Assembly (NCBI GenBank): GCA_947628555.1
Contig: CANRAI010000054.1
Location: forward strand, 1 to 8,171
Direction of reading: 5' to 3'
Length of the DNA: 8,171 nt
Source: an uncultured Clostridia bacterium
GTDB taxonomy: Bacteria > Bacillota > Clostridia > Christensenellales > Borkfalkiaceae
Notes under the pieces: model-generated
Seen by the model: only the letters and a program-made list of their open reading frames with translations
Database searches by the model: none
What the model was told of the DNA's origin: nothing
Translations under genes and position numbers: made by a program
In this document: in pieces, positions 6,766-8,171 of the stretch
How positions within the stretch are numbered: position 1 is the stretch's first letter
Layout: each line of letters begins with the position of its first letter

Positions 6766-6803
6766 TTAAATTTTGCGATTTAAGTCGAAGGTCTTGTTTT
6801 TAT
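6751..6803 (+). terminator. intrinsic terminator forming the riboswitch expression platform
   Basis: An 18-bp perfect stem pairs 6753-6770 with 6779-6796, extendable at both ends, with a loop of about six bases (TTTGCG) and a following T-tract at 6797-6801. Its 5' arm contains all of the 3' strand of the riboswitch P1 helix (6758-6765) and the conserved CAAGACC, so terminator and ligand-bound aptamer cannot form together. This predicts termination without Mn2+ and read-through with Mn2+. It would also stop transcripts arriving from the tyrS-nnr operon. Confidence 0.92.
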
Positions 6804-6818
6804 CTTAAAGAGGTAAAA

Positions 6819-8024
6819 ATGGATTTTAAAGTAATTTTGCCGAATACGGGAGCGTGTTGGGCGGTAAACCTGATATTGCTTCTGTCGGGCTTCGTGCTTT
6901 TGGTTAAGGGTGCGGACTTTTTTGTGGACGGCGCGGCGGGAATCGCAAAAAAGCTGAATATTTCCACTTTCATAATAGGTGTTACGGTAGTGGCGGTGGG
7001 CACGTCCATTCCCGAACTTGCCGTGACGGTAGTTGACGCCGTCAAACCCGAAGGCGGCGCGGTAATTATAGGAAATATCATTGGCAGCAACGCACTGAAT
7101 ATCCTTTTGATACTTGGCGTTTCCGCGCTTATCTGCAATCTCCCGTCCGAAAAATCCACCCGAACGGTAGATATGCCCTTTCTGATAATCGTTTCCGTAC
7201 TGTTTTTGATTTTGGGCGTTTTCGTAGGGAATTACCGGACGGGTCGCACGCCCGACGACAGATTTTTCTTCGACGGCACTATGAGCTGGTATTGCGGGCT
7301 TATTCTTCTGGTTTTGTATGCGCTTTTTACCGCCTACAATATCGTTTTGGCGAAAAAGCAGTCAAAAGCCCGCCTTGAACAGGCTGCGGCGATATCTGTA
7401 TCGTCCGACCTCGGGGTCGCCGCCGCCGACTCTGCGGACTTGAAATGGTATAGAAAATTCGGACCTTGGTATGAAAAAATGAAATCCCGCACCTGGTTTT
7501 TGATAGCAATATCGGCAGCGGGACTTGCTACGGTGGTGCTGGGGGCGCAGCTCGTCGTGGATAGCGCAACGGTTATTGCCGAAAATCTTATAGGGATTCC
7601 TACGGAAATAGTTGCTATGACGGTCGTTGCCTTCGGAACGTCCCTGCCCGAGCTGATAACTTCCGTTTCGGCGGCGAAAAAGGGGGACGTCGGCATTGCC
7701 ACGGGCAATATAATCGGCAGCAATATAGCAAACCTGCTTTTGATAGGCGGTATAGGCGCGCTTTGCACTGGTTCGCGCGGGATTCCTTTCACTATGGAAG
7801 GAGTTGTAGGCGGTATGGTTTCCGTTTATGCAGCCGTTCTCATTTTCTGTTTTTCCGTGGGCAGCAGGGAAAAAAGCCTCGGCAAGGCGGCGGGCGTCGT
7901 CATGCTCCTTTCGTTTGCGGCATATTACGCGTTTGTATTTTTAAATCAATACGTTTTCGATTGGTATTTGCCGTCCGAAATAAGTTCGGCAGTTGAATAT
8001 TTTACAAATCTCATCCGCGTATAA
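6819..8024 (+). CDS. CaCA-superfamily cation antiporter (YrbG/CaxA-type Ca2+/Na+ exchanger); predicted Mn2+-responsive
   Basis: A 401-residue inner-membrane antiporter with the two inverted alpha-repeats of the CaCA superfamily. Repeat 1 has GTSIPEL (61-67) and GNIIGSNALN (85-94). Repeat 2 has GTSLPEL (273-279) and GNIIGSNIAN (296-305). Acidic residues E66 and E278 match the two cation-binding glutamates of the archaeal exchanger NCX_Mj. About ten hydrophobic segments are visible, split by a hydrophilic loop of roughly 50 residues (about 176-225) with many Ala and charged residues. The start follows AAAGAGGT at 6808-6814. Family members exchange Ca2+ for Na+ or H+, but sequence alone does not fix the ion. 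The upstream riboswitch of the manganese class argues for Mn2+ export or a broader divalent-ion role; that is an inference from regulation. N305 stands where NCX_Mj has Asp240. It is a single-gene unit with no obvious terminator after it. Confidence 0.9.
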   Translation: MDFKVILPNTGACWAVNLILLLSGFVLLVKGADFFVDGAAGIAKKLNISTFIIGVTVVAVGTSIPELAVTVVDAVKPEGGAVIIGNIIGSNALNILLILGVSALICNLPSEKSTRTVDMPFLIIVSVLFLILGVFVGNYRTGRTPDDRFFFDGTMSWYCGLILLVLYALFTAYNIVLAKKQSKARLEQAAAISVSSDLGVAAADSADLKWYRKFGPWYEKMKSRTWFLIAISAAGLATVVLGAQLVVDSATVIAENLIGIPTEIVAMTVVAFGTSLPELITSVSAAKKGDVGIATGNIIGSNIANLLLIGGIGALCTGSRGIPFTMEGVVGGMVSVYAAVLIFCFSVGSREKSLGKAAGVVMLLSFAAYYAFVFLNQYVFDWYLPSEISSAVEYFTNLIRV

Positions 8025-8039
8025 AACGCCGCCGTTCGG

Positions 8040-8070
8040 TCAACAATATTTGTAAGGCAGTACATATAAT
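8040..8070 (+). promoter_or_regulatory. possible promoter of mazF
   Basis: A perfect -10 box TATAAT lies at 8065-8070. The best -35 candidate, TCAACA (8040-8045), matches four of six positions at a long 19-base spacing, so the promoter is weak or partly wrong. The 76-base gap (8025-8100) shows no clear terminator for the antiporter gene and no small gene. Confidence 0.35.
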
Positions 8071-8100
8071 AAAATATACCCTGCCGACAAAGAGGTTGAT

Positions 8101-8171
8101 ATGACTATTAAGCGCGGAGAACTCTACTATGCCGACTTATCGCCGGTTGTAGGCAGCGAGCAGGGCGGCGT
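8101..8171 (+). CDS. mazF: MazF/EndoA (NdoA) family mRNA-cleaving toxin, 3' partial
   Basis: Only the first 23 codons are in the window, but MTIKRGELYYADLSPVVGSE followed by QGG is close to the start of Bacillota EndoA/MazF proteins (RGD-x-Y-x-ADLSPVVGSEQGG pattern). These are sequence-specific endoribonucleases held inactive by an antitoxin. The first beta-strands and the SPVVGSEQGG loop, which in MazF proteins contributes to the active site, are intact. AAAGAGG (8089-8095) is a good ribosome binding site five bases before the ATG. In Bacillus the antitoxin gene (ndoAI) directly precedes the toxin gene; here the preceding gene is the cation antiporter and the gap is too small for an antitoxin gene. 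Whether one lies downstream cannot be seen. Confidence 0.85.
   Translation, partial: MTIKRGELYYADLSPVVGSEQGG

Noticed and set aside
6653..6818. NiCo (czcD-type) or other metal riboswitch instead of yybP-ykoY
   Set aside because: The conserved GGGGAGUAG, ACAUA-type and CAAGACC elements occur in the order expected for yybP-ykoY, and I do not see the paired conserved modules of the NiCo class.
7334..7792. Open frame on the - strand opposite the antiporter (152 codons)
   Set aside because: Its two-fold repetitive Ser/Thr/Ala-rich sequence simply mirrors the two alpha-repeats of the real gene.
8025..8060. Terminator or operator palindrome after the antiporter (GCCGTTCGGT, ACAATATTTGT)
   Set aside because: The arms are only 3-4 bases with tiny loops and no T-tract; not distinguishable from chance.

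Overview
This window reads as chromosomal sequence of a spore-forming, Gram-positive Bacillota, most likely class Clostridia. The reasons are an intact sporulation sigma factor (SigK) with a membrane-type pro-sequence, a MazF/EndoA toxin start of the Bacillota type, A/G-rich ribosome binding sites and sigma-A promoters with extended -10 boxes. GC looks moderate, near half by eye (not counted). The order or family cannot be fixed from the sequence; a gut clostridial lineage is only a guess. Every gene lies on the + strand.

Layout. Positions 1-1287 hold the 3' part of an ABC exporter half-transporter, whose N-terminus lies off the window. A 69-base gap carries a good candidate sigma-E promoter for sigK (1357-2061). 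Two bases after the sigK stop, a sigma-A promoter starts a tightly packed operon: tyrS (tyrosyl-tRNA synthetase), a YigZ/IMPACT-family gene, recX, birA (biotin ligase without a DNA-binding domain) and nnr (bifunctional NAD(P)H-hydrate repair enzyme). The junctions are a 1-nt overlap, a 3-nt gap, a 14-nt overlap and a 10-nt overlap. This is a housekeeping set covering translation, recombination control, cofactor attachment and metabolite repair.

The most interesting region is 6635-8024. A sigma-A promoter, whose -35 box sits inside the end of nnr, drives an RNA leader with the hallmarks of the yybP-ykoY manganese riboswitch: GGGGAGUAG, an ACAUA-type internal loop and a terminal CAAGACC. The last strand of its P1 helix is also the 5' arm of a strong intrinsic terminator, so the layout is that of an ON switch, with Mn2+ stabilising P1 and preventing termination. 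The controlled gene is not mntP, terC or a P-type ATPase but a CaCA-superfamily (YrbG/CaxA-type) cation antiporter with both alpha-repeats intact. The inference is that this 'Ca2+/Na+ antiporter' serves in Mn2+ efflux or homeostasis.

The window ends in the first 23 codons of a mazF/ndoA toxin gene, with no antitoxin gene directly upstream. There is no RNA gene, CRISPR array or mobile element, and no stretch of more than 300 bases without a gene.
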